64,000 nt of DNA from Saccharomonospora xinjiangensis XJ-54 (GCF_000258175.1 NZ_JH636049.1:3821482-3885481), one strand, 5' to 3'. Counted from the stretch's first letter, positions 8,752-17,950 are shown. The notes: generated by a model from the sequence alone, not told the origin. A program made the numbers and translations.

Positions 8752-9630
8752 TCAGTAGAGCATCCCGGTGCGCCGCAACACGACCCACTGCTCGCCGGGC
8801 CGGTCAACGACCACCGGGTACCACCTCGGCCGCACCGCGGCGACCAGCTCGTCGCCCCTCTCGATGAGTGAGCTCACGGCGGGTTCACCCACGACGATGA
8901 GAGCCGACCAGTCGATGTGCGACATGAGGAAATCCTCCGTGACCCCGAACCGGTCGCCGAGGAGTGTGACCAGGTCGTGTCCGCTGTCAGGCCCCGCCTG
9001 GACGTCACCGACGTCGGGCACCGCGCCGCTGCCGGCGTCGTCCGCGCCGTCCTCACCGTCGTGCCCATCCGCGTGCCCGCCGTCGTCGAAGTCCTCGCCG
9101 TCGTCGAAGTCGTCGCCGTCCTCGAAGTCGCTGTCCTCGTCGTCTCGCCGTTCGCTCCACACGTGCTTGTCCAGCCGGTAGATCCGCGTGCAGAGGTCGA
9201 AAGCCTGTTCGTCGGACATGATCAGAGTGACGGAACGGCCGTCCACCAGAGTGAAGGTGAGTTCAGCCTCGGGAGTTCCGTTGGAACCGGGTTCGGCTTC
9301 GACCTCTCCCGCTACCTCGGAGGCGATCGCCGAGGGCGCGGGGCTTTCCGATCCCGCGCCGAGTGAGGGCAGGTTCGCGGCCATGTCCACGATGCAGCGG
9401 GCCGCCGTCCAGAACGCCGTCTTGTCGTCGAAGTCCGTGCGGCTGGACGTGAGGGTGCGCCCGATCCCCAGCGGCTCGACCCTGGCGTTCACCGAACCCT
9501 TGCCGGACTTGTTGTCCCAGACAGCGAAGACCGTCACATTGTTCGCGAGTCGTTTGCGGTAGTTCTCGATGTGGTCGTGCCGGGCGAGGTCCCAGCCGCC
9601 CACGGATTCGGGCCAGTCGTCCACACTCAC
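8752..9630 (-). CDS. Hypothetical protein with an acidic low-complexity linker
   Basis: I do not recognise this protein. The first ~105 residues look globular (MSVDDWPESVGGWDLARHD, KTAFWTAARCIVDMA). Next comes a beta-rich stretch (LTFTLVDGRSVTLIMSDEQ), then about 40 residues made almost only of Asp, Glu and Gly, and a final globular part ending WVVLRRTGMLY. I choose GTG 9630 because AAAGGG at 9640-9645 is nine bases upstream. ATG 9639 touches that sequence, and the frame is open to 9732 with an Arg-rich extension. It is divergent from the DUF7019-like/kinase genes, so it may belong to that block. No signal peptide is seen. Confidence 0.7.
   Translation of the reverse strand: MSVDDWPESVGGWDLARHDHIENYRKRLANNVTVFAVWDNKSGKGSVNARVEPLGIGRTLTSSRTDFDDKTAFWTAARCIVDMAANLPSLGAGSESPAPSAIASEVAGEVEAEPGSNGTPEAELTFTLVDGRSVTLIMSDEQAFDLCTRIYRLDKHVWSERRDDEDSDFEDGDDFDDGEDFDDGGHADGHDGEDGADDAGSGAVPDVGDVQAGPDSGHDLVTLLGDRFGVTEDFLMSHIDWSALIVVGEPAVSSLIERGDELVAAVRPRWYPVVVDRPGEQWVVLRRTGMLY
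9083..9136 (+). repeat. Three imperfect 18-bp tandem repeats inside a coding region
   Basis: The unit tcgtcgaagtcctcgccg is repeated three times with small changes. On the minus strand it encodes repeated Gly-Glu-Asp-Phe-Asp-Asp-like blocks in the acidic linker of the hypothetical protein. Such repeats often vary in copy number between strains. Confidence 0.75.
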
Positions 9631-9878
9631 GAACGGCATCCCTTTCGACGGTGCACGACCGGAGCGGCCGCGCACATGGATCAGGTCTTCGCTGCGACGC
9701 GCGGTGCGCGCTCGCCGTTCCCGCTGGATCATGACCGCCGGATCTTCGTGCCGTGTGACGGATTCCGGCCGGCCACTCGATCGACGCCGCGACGGGTCGG
9801 AACCTGGACCCTGTGTTCCGGAGAAGCCCTGGTCGAGAAGGTCTCCACTTCCCTGTCTTGGATGCGTACTGTGATGAG

Positions 9879-10508
9879 GTGTCGTTCCGCTACTACGTGT
9901 ACATCAGCGATGACAAGATCGACATGCTGCTCTCGCAGATCGATCCCGCGCTGACCAGAAAGCGCACCACCGAGGTCAGCGTGAGCCTTCCGCTGCTCGG
10001 GGCGAAGCGCGGCGTCGAGGCGCCGTCGGGGTCCGACCGCATCGCGAGGCTGGAGCGCGTCGTCCGGCACCTGCACGACTTCGGTGATCTGGGATCGGTC
10101 GCGGAGCCGGGACAGTTCTTCGGCGGAATCCTGCCGATGCGCTGGGGCCCGTTCCACGGAACGTCGCTTGTGTACTTCGGGGGCGAGATCGACGGCACCG
10201 TCGTCGGCCTCGGCGGTTCGGGCAAGCATGTCCTCGGCAGCTCCTCGGAGCGGGACGCGGAGGGCGTGCCACGCTCGGTCACGCCTAACCTGCTGGACGG
10301 GCTGGCGGCCGAGCCGGAGATCGGTGACCTTCTCGGGGTGGGCACCGGTGCCGACGACGAGGCGTTGCGTGCCGTCGAACTCGCCACGGCGAACCTGCGC
10401 GGCCCGCTCCAGAACGTCGAATTCGTCGCCAAACGACTGCTGTCCGGGTGTCTCGGCAGCCGCCGTGTCGTGCTGGGTAGTCCGCTGTACGTGGCGCTGG
10501 CGGACTGA
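9879..10508 (+). CDS. DUF7019 / SAVMC3_10250-like family protein
   Basis: The N-terminus SFRYYVYISDDKIDMLLSQI closely resembles an actinobacterial family named after SAVMC3_10250 (DUF7019 as I recall it), whose function is unknown. The remainder has a repeated Gly-rich middle (FHGTSLVYFGGEIDGTVVGLGGSG) and ends LGSPLYVALAD. I start at GTG 9879, which gives the family-like N-terminus; the frame is open to 9813. The TGA shares one base with the ATG of the kinase gene, so the two are translated together and probably work together. The family name comes from memory and should be checked by profile search. Confidence 0.7.
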   Translation: MSFRYYVYISDDKIDMLLSQIDPALTRKRTTEVSVSLPLLGAKRGVEAPSGSDRIARLERVVRHLHDFGDLGSVAEPGQFFGGILPMRWGPFHGTSLVYFGGEIDGTVVGLGGSGKHVLGSSSERDAEGVPRSVTPNLLDGLAAEPEIGDLLGVGTGADDEALRAVELATANLRGPLQNVEFVAKRLLSGCLGSRRVVLGSPLYVALAD

Positions 10509-13500
10509 TGGCGATCTGGCTTCCCGGGCAGGTGGTGCACGGCCTCTACGAGGTTCGTGACGTCATCACCAGCGGAGGCATGGGCGTGGTCTACCACGTG
10601 TGGCACAGGGGCTGGAACGTCGATCTCGCGGTCAAGGTGCCCCGGCCCGGCCTCGTCGCCTCCGCGGAAGCCGTGCGGGGGTTCGAGGCCGAGGCACAAC
10701 GCTGGGTCGAACTCGCCCCGCATCCGCACGTGGTGGACTGCGTCTACGTGCGCAGGCTTGCCGACCTGCCCCACGTGTTCGCCGAGTGGGCAGACGGCGG
10801 CAGTCTCGCCGACGCGATCAGGACCCGTCGCCTGCACCGGGGCGGGCTACCCGCGCTGCTCGACGTCGCGGTGCAGAGCGCGTGGGGACTCGCCCACGCA
10901 CACGCGAGCGGTCTGATCCACCAGGACGTCAAGCCTGCCAACATCCTGCTCCTCGGCCACGGCACAGCCAAGATCACCGACTTCGGCCTCGCCCGCGCCA
11001 GGGTCGCCGCGGGCGAGCGGCCGTCCGGCTCGGAACTCGTGAGCTGCGGCGGTCTGACCCCGGCCTACTGCTCGCCGGAACAGGCGCGCGCCGCACGTGG
11101 CGAGGGCATCGGTCTCACCCGCGCCACCGACGTGTGGTCGTGGGCGCTGAGCGTCGTCGAGATGTTCACCGGCCGACCACCGGTGCGCGACGGCGAGCTG
11201 GCCGCCGACGCGCTGTCCCGCCTCGCGGAGGGCGCTGGCGACGACCCGGTGATACCCCGGATGCCGACTCAGGTGGTGGAGCTGCTCGCCCGGTGTTTCG
11301 CGCCCGATCCCGGCGAGCGGCCCTCCGACCTGACGGAGGTGGCCGACGATCTCGCCGGGGTCTACGAGGAGCTGACCGGACAGCCGTATTCCCGGCAGCA
11401 ACCTCCCGCGGCCCGGCTGCTCGCCGACGGGCTGTCGAACCGGGCACTGTCCCTGCTCGACCTCGGGCTGGCCGACCGCGCGGAGCGGCTGTGGGACGAG
11501 GCGCTGCGCGCTGACCCCCACCATCCCCACACCGTCTACAACCGGGGGCTGCACCACTGGCGGGCGGGACGGCTCAGCGACGCCCGGCTCGTGGCCCGCA
11601 TGGAGGAGATGAGGGAGAACCACGAGGGCGACTGGATCGACGACTACCTGCTCGGCCTCGTGCACCTGGAGCGGGGCGACAGGGAGAAGGCTCTGGCGCT
11701 GCTGGCCTCGGTGGCGGAGGACGCTGGGAACATCCCCGAGATCACCGCGGCGGTCGAGGCAGCCAGAGCACTCCCACCGGTGCCGGAGCCGGCCGTGCTC
11801 GCCAGCGGGCAGGACTGGAGCGCGGTGAGCGCCGTCAGCGCGGACGGCCGGGTCTGCGCGGGCAGTGTCACGGACGCGGGTTCGGGACAGTGGTCAGGGT
11901 GGTCAGGGCGGTCAGGGCGGGACGGTGAACGCGGCGTCGTGCGGGTGTGGCGGCTGGATACGACAGCGGCGCCGCGTACCTTCCCCGCGCACGCCGGACG
12001 GCTGTACGACCTCGGGCTGAGCGCCGATGGGAGCGTGCTGGCCTCGTGCGGGCAGGACGGCGAGATCCTGGTGTGGGACACCGGAGCCGGGACGCTGCGG
12101 CACCGAATCCGCAGTCCGTCGGGTGTCGCCCGCTCTGTGGCCGTGAGCCCCGAAGGCACCTCGCTCGTCGCGGCGGCCGACGACGGCGCGGTGTGGCTGT
12201 GGGACCTGGAGGACGGCAGCCTCGTCCGCACCGTGCAACGCCCGCACACCACCGGTTTCGGTATCGCGGTGGCGATGACGGAGGGTCGCGTCGTGCGCTG
12301 GGAGTCCCACCACGTGCGAATCCGGGTCTGGGATCCCGCAGGCCATCTGCTGCGGGTGCTGCGCCTTCCGCGATCGACCGCGCTGCTCTCGCCAGGCGGC
12401 AGGTTCGCGCTGGTGGGCGCGGAGAGCGGGTTTGAGGTGTGGGACACCGAGGAAGCCGCCCCCGTCCGCGCGGTCCCACTGGACACAAAGGACATCAGGC
12501 CGCGTGCGATCAGCGGTGACGGCCGTACCGTGCTGCTCTCCACGCCTGCCGAGACGCAGGTGTGGTCTCTCGACGAGGACCGCTGCGTTCGTGCTCTGCC
12601 CCACACCTGCGAGCACGGGGCACTCGACGCACAAGGGCGCAGAGCCGTCATCGGGCACGAGCAGCTGATCGCGCTGCCGGTGCCGAGGCTGGGTCCCTCG
12701 GCCGCGTGGAGCTACCCGAGGCACCGGTCGGCGACGGAATACACGACCGTGGCCGACAGGGTGCGCCGCGCACTGCGGAGGGCCGACCGGCGCATCGCCG
12801 ACGGCGCGCTGACCGCTGCGGCGCGTGTGCTGCGGCAGGCCCTCACCCTGCCCGGATACGAGCGAAATCGTGAACTGCTCGACCGGTGGGCGCACATCGG
12901 ACGGAAAGGGCGGCGCACCGGAGTGCTCACCGTGTGGCAGCGCTTCGAGCTGCCACACGCCTTCGAACACCGGGTCTCGCGCACCGCGTCCGCCGACGAC
13001 CAGCGCTGGCTCTTCCACGCCGCACTCAGCCGCCACGCGCTGAGCCGCGACGGTTCCGCCCTGCTCACCGGAGATGTGGTGTGGGATCTGAGCACAGGGC
13101 GGCGCCTGCTGCGGTTGAGTGCGGAAGGGCTCGAACTCAGGGGGAGAACGCTCAGCCCGGACGGCACCACGGCGGTCGCCGGTTGCGCGGACCGGCGGGT
13201 ACGGGTGTGGGACACCGGTAGCGGACAGCTCCGCGCCGTCCTCACCGGTCACCGGGACGAGGTCGTGGCCGTGGCGGTCAGCGCGGATGGCGCACTGCTC
13301 GTGTCCGCATGCCGCCGGAGGAAGGTCAGGGTGTGGGAGCTCGCGAGTGGCGCCTGCCTTCGGGTGCTCAGTGGTTTCTCCGGCGAGATCGATGAGGTCG
13401 CGTTCAGTCACGACGCTCGGCTCGTGTTCGCGGTCGGCAAGCGTGGCACGGCCGCCGTGTGGGACACCGAAACCGGGCGATTCCTGCGCATCCTGCCTGG

Positions 13501-14155
13501 CAAACCGAGACATGTCGGGCCGTGGCTGGTGAGTGTGGACGGTGGCACCGCGATGTCCGTGGGATTCGGCGAGCGGACGTTGTGGGTGGTGGACCCGCGC
13601 ACCCAGGACTTTCGCGACGTCCTGACCTGCAACCCGGAACCTGTGTTGTGGCTGGCGGTGAGCGCGGACGGCCGCCGCGCCCACACGGCAGGCGAGGACG
13701 GCGCTGTGCGGGTGTTCGCGGTCGCCGAGGGGGAACTCGCTGCCGAACTCACCGGGCACGACGGCGCGGCGCGGATGCTCGCGCCATGTGCGGACGACCG
13801 GTTCACGCTGTCCTGCGGCGACGACGGCACGGTGCGGGTCTGGGATCTCGACGCGGGCACCTGCCTGCGCACGCTAACAGGTCACACCAACGAGGTCGTG
13901 TGGCTCGGCCTGAGCGCCGACGCGAGGACGGCGGTGTCGGTGGGTGTTGATCACACGGTGGTCTGGCGGCTGGAATGGGACTACGAGTTCCCGCAGCCCT
14001 CGGACTGGCATGAGGCCGCGCGGCCGCATGTCGAGGCGTTCCTCGCACGTGCGGCACTGGGGCGCGTCGAGCGGCGGACGCTGTTCGACGCGCTGGCCGA
14101 CGCGGGACTGGGTTGGTTGCGTACCGAGGAGATCGAGCGGAGGGCGGCAAGGTGA
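10508..14155 (+). CDS. Large Ser/Thr protein kinase with TPR and two WD40 repeat sets
   Basis: This 1215-residue protein starts with a eukaryotic-type kinase domain (about residues 10-275). It has the Gly loop TSGGMGVVY, Lys43 in LAVKVPRP, the catalytic loop HQDVKPAN (His138-Gln139-Asp140) and the DFG motif at 158-160. Gln replaces the usual Arg of HRD, making it a non-RD kinase, but the metal and ATP residues are kept. TPR-like helices follow (about 300-400), then WD40-type blades (about 430-720), a helical spacer, and a second blade set (about 800-1175) ending VRVWDLDAGTCLRTLTGH. No membrane segment is seen, so it is likely cytoplasmic. It is coupled to the DUF7019-like gene and to the TPR gene downstream. 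Confidence 0.9.
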   Translation: MAIWLPGQVVHGLYEVRDVITSGGMGVVYHVWHRGWNVDLAVKVPRPGLVASAEAVRGFEAEAQRWVELAPHPHVVDCVYVRRLADLPHVFAEWADGGSLADAIRTRRLHRGGLPALLDVAVQSAWGLAHAHASGLIHQDVKPANILLLGHGTAKITDFGLARARVAAGERPSGSELVSCGGLTPAYCSPEQARAARGEGIGLTRATDVWSWALSVVEMFTGRPPVRDGELAADALSRLAEGAGDDPVIPRMPTQVVELLARCFAPDPGERPSDLTEVADDLAGVYEELTGQPYSRQQPPAARLLADGLSNRALSLLDLGLADRAERLWDEALRADPHHPHTVYNRGLHHWRAGRLSDARLVARMEEMRENHEGDWIDDYLLGLVHLERGDREKALALLASVAEDAGNIPEITAAVEAARALPPVPEPAVLASGQDWSAVSAVSADGRVCAGSVTDAGSGQWSGWSGRSGRDGERGVVRVWRLDTTAAPRTFPAHAGRLYDLGLSADGSVLASCGQDGEILVWDTGAGTLRHRIRSPSGVARSVAVSPEGTSLVAAADDGAVWLWDLEDGSLVRTVQRPHTTGFGIAVAMTEGRVVRWESHHVRIRVWDPAGHLLRVLRLPRSTALLSPGGRFALVGAESGFEVWDTEEAAPVRAVPLDTKDIRPRAISGDGRTVLLSTPAETQVWSLDEDRCVRALPHTCEHGALDAQGRRAVIGHEQLIALPVPRLGPSAAWSYPRHRSATEYTTVADRVRRALRRADRRIADGALTAAARVLRQALTLPGYERNRELLDRWAHIGRKGRRTGVLTVWQRFELPHAFEHRVSRTASADDQRWLFHAALSRHALSRDGSALLTGDVVWDLSTGRRLLRLSAEGLELRGRTLSPDGTTAVAGCADRRVRVWDTGSGQLRAVLTGHRDEVVAVAVSADGALLVSACRRRKVRVWELASGACLRVLSGFSGEIDEVAFSHDARLVFAVGKRGTAAVWDTETGRFLRILPGKPRHVGPWLVSVDGGTAMSVGFGERTLWVVDPRTQDFRDVLTCNPEPVLWLAVSADGRRAHTAGEDGAVRVFAVAEGELAAELTGHDGAARMLAPCADDRFTLSCGDDGTVRVWDLDAGTCLRTLTGHTNEVVWLGLSADARTAVSVGVDHTVVWRLEWDYEFPQPSDWHEAARPHVEAFLARAALGRVERRTLFDALADAGLGWLRTEEIERRAAR

Positions 14156-15060
14156 CGGTCGGGTCGTGTGTGGGATGGGGGTGCGGGCGGCTGGTCTCCA
14201 TGACCGAGCTGCGTCAGGCCAATCCGGTGGCGCTGGCCGAACCCGAGGTGTGGGCCGTGGAGTTCCGGATCTGCGTGGACTGCAAATCCACGCTGTGCGA
14301 CCGGTGTGTCCACAAGCAAAGTGGCAGGTTGCGCGGGCCGAGCTGTCCACGATGTGCCGGAAGGCTGGTGGACGGAAGGCGGCGATGGTCACGCGTGTTC
14401 GAGCGGCCCGATCCGCCCGAGGTGATCGCCTACCAGGAGGGCATGGCGCGCGGGGAGGCAGGTAGGTGGGAGGAGGCTCTGAGGGAGTTCGACACGGCGC
14501 TGCGGCTGCGGCCCTCCTATCCGCACGCGCTGCTGTACCGGGCTGTGACGCTGCGCCAACTGGGTCGCACGGACGAGGCCGTGTCCGTGCTCGACGACCT
14601 CCTTCGTCTCGATCCCCGCAACGCGCAGGCGGCGTTCGACAAGGGTGCCGCGCTGTCGTCGGCGGGCCGTGCCGACGAGGCGGCCGATGCCTACCGCACC
14701 GCCATCGGTATCGAGCCGGGCTATGGCTCGGCCAGGGTGAACCTGGCGATCCTGCTGCTCGACAGGGGAGAGGCACCCGTAGCCCTCAAGCTGTGCGAGG
14801 AGGCTGTCCGCCTTTTCGAGACAGGAGAGCAGGCCGAGAACGCCGCGCTGCTGGCCTACGCGCTGGCGGCGGAGGGTGCGGCGCTGCTGGCGTGCGGACG
14901 TCCTCGCGAGGCGCTGGATCGCCTCGACCGGGCCGTGGACGAAGGTCTCGAAGACCCGCAGACCCACCACAACCGGGCGCGGGCACTGGAGGCGCTGGGG
15001 CGACACGACGAGGCCGCCCAGGCCCGCAGACTGGCCGAGGACCTGGCGAGGTACCAGTAG
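14152..15060 (+). CDS. TPR protein with an N-terminal cysteine cluster
   Basis: The GTG start overlaps the kinase TGA (GTGA), with GGAGGG at 14139-14144. The 302-residue product has CVGWGC near the N-terminus and then CVDC, CDRC and CPRC, a pattern that could bind one or two zinc ions. From about residue 85 on it is made of tetratricopeptide repeats (AYQEGMARGEAGRWEEALRE, LLYRAVTLRQLGRTDEA and later copies). The likely role is as an adaptor or target of the kinase encoded just upstream. That role is inferred from translational coupling and TPR content only. Confidence 0.85.
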   Translation: MTVGSCVGWGCGRLVSMTELRQANPVALAEPEVWAVEFRICVDCKSTLCDRCVHKQSGRLRGPSCPRCAGRLVDGRRRWSRVFERPDPPEVIAYQEGMARGEAGRWEEALREFDTALRLRPSYPHALLYRAVTLRQLGRTDEAVSVLDDLLRLDPRNAQAAFDKGAALSSAGRADEAADAYRTAIGIEPGYGSARVNLAILLLDRGEAPVALKLCEEAVRLFETGEQAENAALLAYALAAEGAALLACGRPREALDRLDRAVDEGLEDPQTHHNRARALEALGRHDEAAQARRLAEDLARYQ

Positions 15061-15136
15061 CCGCCAGCGGTCTCGGGCACGCGGAGGCGCCCGCGGCTTC
15101 GACGTGCAAGGGCACACGACGGGATAACGGGGTGCG

Positions 15137-15868
15137 ATGACCGCGTTGCCGGGCCGGATCGACGTGATGAGACGATCCGAGATCGAGGATCTCGGCATGA
15201 CCCGGGGGGAGAGTCTTCCGTTGAACAGGACCACGCAGGCCTTCCGTACCCTTCGACAGAACCTCAAGTACTCCGAAGGCCTGATCGACGGTGGCGAGCG
15301 GCTGGAGCAGCAGCACGTCACTGAATTCGACGTCACAGACCTGTACCGTTCGGCGTGGGTCATGGCGGTCGGCGCTCTGGACCACTGGGTCTTCGAGGAA
15401 GTTCACCATCGAGCGCTGCACCTGCTGCTGCAACCCACGAAGGACAAGCCCAGCAGATTGGCGAAGCTGGAACTTCCTCTCTCGCTGTTCGACAGGGTGT
15501 ATCACGACGGCGCGTCGCTGCGCGACGAGTTCGACCGCTTCCTCCGCGAGACTTTCCGTTACCGCTCCTTCCAGTCCCCTGACAAGATCGCGGAAGCCTT
15601 TGGTCATGTCTTCAAGGGCAGCCGGTTCTGGCACGCTGTGGCACAACAGATGCGCGCCGAAACCGGTGGCACCGTTACCGCCGACAGCATCAGGGAGAGG
15701 CTCTCCCACATCGTCCAGCGGCGTAACCAGATCGTCCACCAGGCGGATCTCGACCCGGGTACGCCCGGACAGCGAGCGGCGATCAAGGCCGACGAGGCGA
15801 GAAGCGTCGTCACCTACCTTGAAAACCTCGCCGCGCATATCGTCATGACGCTCGGCCCCGCGTCATGA
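15137..15868 (+). CDS. HEPN-type protein, candidate RNase partner of the DUF262 protein
   Basis: This 243-residue, mostly helical protein carries R-N-Q-I-V-H at residues 196-201, the Rx4-6H motif of HEPN ribonucleases, preceded by a helix (SIRERLSHIVQR). The middle segment SAWVMAVGALDHWVFEEVHH also looks like HEPN proteins with two helical halves. HEPN domains act as RNases in many toxin and phage-defence systems. It is convergent with the DUF262/DUF1524 gene and overlaps it by six bases at the palindrome TCATGA. DUF262 genes are often found beside HEPN genes. Which HEPN subfamily this is cannot be told by eye. Confidence 0.7.
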   Translation: MTALPGRIDVMRRSEIEDLGMTRGESLPLNRTTQAFRTLRQNLKYSEGLIDGGERLEQQHVTEFDVTDLYRSAWVMAVGALDHWVFEEVHHRALHLLLQPTKDKPSRLAKLELPLSLFDRVYHDGASLRDEFDRFLRETFRYRSFQSPDKIAEAFGHVFKGSRFWHAVAQQMRAETGGTVTADSIRERLSHIVQRRNQIVHQADLDPGTPGQRAAIKADEARSVVTYLENLAAHIVMTLGPAS

Positions 15869-17950
15869 CAGCCTCCGGTAGCGGATGAACAGCTCGCGCA
15901 ACGACGTCACGCCCTCCTTGGTCTCGACCTGCCAGAAGTTCTCGATGTTGCCCGCGGCACCGGCAGCGACGGAGGCGGTCGCGAGGCTTGGGTAGATCTC
16001 TCCGTCCATCCGGATCCGGCCGTCGGCGAGAATGGTGGCCGCGACGTCCGCCTCGGCCGCGTACATGCGCGCGCCCTCTTCGATCAGCCCGCTGGTGAGG
16101 AGGTCGCCGAGCACGGTCACCTTTCCTCCGGACATGTCGTGATCACGCTCGACATAGGTGCGGGTCGGGGGATCGTAGTGGGGCTGGTAGGACACCTCCC
16201 CCAGTTTGTCGAAGGCGTCATGGACGACGGCGGCCATGCCGCGGCGCCGCTGTTCGAGGAACGTGTCGTAATCGAGTTTCTCCCAACCGTCCGGAACTGC
16301 ATGCAGGTAGCGTTGCTTGTCGAGGCGAGATTCTGAAAGGCGAGCCGCCCGTACCTGCTCCGGCCAGTACTCGCTGGGGGCGCGGTCGCCGATGACCACG
16401 TCGCTGGCCCACTCCACGATCGCCATGTTCGCGATCTGATTGATTTCCTTCACGGTCTGGAGCCCGAGCGAGTTCCGCAGGAAACCTCGGGGGAACAGAT
16501 GCTGGCGCTCCACGGTGTTGTTCGCGAGCAGGGCTGGGTCCATCTGACTTCGGATCTTGGTTTTGCTGAGCAGGACGTCGGCGTCAAGGATGTTCAGCGC
16601 GGCGAGGTAGCTGAACAGCGCCGGAGAACCTGAGGCTGATGTGCTGAGATCGTTGGGAAGTGTGATCTTCCAGAAGTCGTGTGTGAGGGTGTCGGAGACC
16701 ACCTTGTCCATGCGGCGCAGGAACTCGTCGCCGTTTCGAACTTCACCAGGGCCGAGGAGTGCGAGGTCCGCTTCCGCTCGGCTTTCGAATGACCCGGTGT
16801 AGCGGCTGGTGATCTGTGCCATGAAGAACCAGCGGGCGACGGCATCGCGAAGCCGTTCCGGAGCGATGCCGTGGTCGATGCGCCCGATGAGCCAGAGTGC
16901 GTAGCTGTAGACGATGGTGTTCCGGCTCGAAATGATGCGGGCGCTGCGAAAACCAGCGTGTTCGAGGCACCGCAGGAACTCGTGCCAGTTCGAGATGTCG
17001 AGTACCTGTTCCTGAGCGCGTTGCAGCCGGGCGAACTGTTCCTCGCGTTGAGCCGAGTCGAGCATTCCTCCACGCATGTCGTGTCCGCGAAGCAGCGAGT
17101 ACACGGCTTTGAGCACGGCCCGCCGGAACGCGACCGCGATGCTCGTTCGCAACAACTGCGAGGGGCGTGGCTGTAGATGCCAGTTGAACGACGACGCCGA
17201 CGTGGTACTGGGCACGCGGCTGGACCGCGAGAACTGTTCCAGTTCCCGGCGTCCTGAGTCCCAGAACACCGACATCAACGTGAGGATGAAGTCGGACTGG
17301 TTGAGCGGTGTGCCTTTGCTGTTGATGCGGACGAAGATGTCCGCGACGGCCTCCGGCTCGACGGAGGAGGACAACTCCACCGCGTGAAACGTGTAGCCGA
17401 GGATGTCGTGGAGTTGGTCGATGGCTGTGGCGAGATGGTCCTGCTCGTCCTCATCGACGGTGCGCCGTTCTCCCAGACGGGAGAGGAAGCGATTGATCGT
17501 TTTGTTGGTTCCCCTCTGGCCCAGCACGAGCGAGATGTCGGGGATGTACTCCGGGTCCTTCTCGATCGCGGCATCGCAGACCTGGAAAGCCCCGTCGGCG
17601 GGCCGGAAAGCGATGCGGACACGCACCTCCTGGTACTTCTCGTTCACCACGGCGCTACCGGTGATCGCGGCGAAGAGGGAGGTGAGTCGCTGTTGGCCGT
17701 CCACGACGAGAAGGTGTGGAATGGTTTGCTTCCGGTCGTCTCCGATCTGCCGGGCACCGGCTTGGGCACCCGTTTCCCACAGGTGCAGGCTTCCGACGGG
17801 AAATCCCCGGTAGAGCGAGTCGAAAAGGTCACGCACCTTGCTGGCGTCCCAGACGAACGGCCGCTGGAGGTCGGGGAGTCCGACCTCGCCACGTTGTATG
17901 CGATGGACCAAGTCACCCACGGTGTAGGTGGTGTTCTTGAACAATGTCAT
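15863..17950 (-). CDS. DUF262/DUF1524 GmrSD-like protein
   Basis: This 695-residue protein has the DUF262 hallmark DGQQRLTSL at residues 84-92, preceded by LPDLQRPFVWD. These form the ParB-like NTP-dependent fold of GmrS-type restriction proteins. A C-terminal HNH-like part, of DUF1524/GmrD type, contains TVERQHLFPRGFLRN with His484. The family is known for modification-dependent (type IV) restriction, as in GmrSD and BrxU. The ATG follows GGGGGG with five spacer bases. It overlaps the convergent HEPN gene. A defence role is inferred from the family; whether it cuts modified DNA is unknown. Confidence 0.85.
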   Translation of the reverse strand: MTLFKNTTYTVGDLVHRIQRGEVGLPDLQRPFVWDASKVRDLFDSLYRGFPVGSLHLWETGAQAGARQIGDDRKQTIPHLLVVDGQQRLTSLFAAITGSAVVNEKYQEVRVRIAFRPADGAFQVCDAAIEKDPEYIPDISLVLGQRGTNKTINRFLSRLGERRTVDEDEQDHLATAIDQLHDILGYTFHAVELSSSVEPEAVADIFVRINSKGTPLNQSDFILTLMSVFWDSGRRELEQFSRSSRVPSTTSASSFNWHLQPRPSQLLRTSIAVAFRRAVLKAVYSLLRGHDMRGGMLDSAQREEQFARLQRAQEQVLDISNWHEFLRCLEHAGFRSARIISSRNTIVYSYALWLIGRIDHGIAPERLRDAVARWFFMAQITSRYTGSFESRAEADLALLGPGEVRNGDEFLRRMDKVVSDTLTHDFWKITLPNDLSTSASGSPALFSYLAALNILDADVLLSKTKIRSQMDPALLANNTVERQHLFPRGFLRNSLGLQTVKEINQIANMAIVEWASDVVIGDRAPSEYWPEQVRAARLSESRLDKQRYLHAVPDGWEKLDYDTFLEQRRRGMAAVVHDAFDKLGEVSYQPHYDPPTRTYVERDHDMSGGKVTVLGDLLTSGLIEEGARMYAAEADVAATILADGRIRMDGEIYPSLATASVAAGAAGNIENFWQVETKEGVTSLRELFIRYRRLS

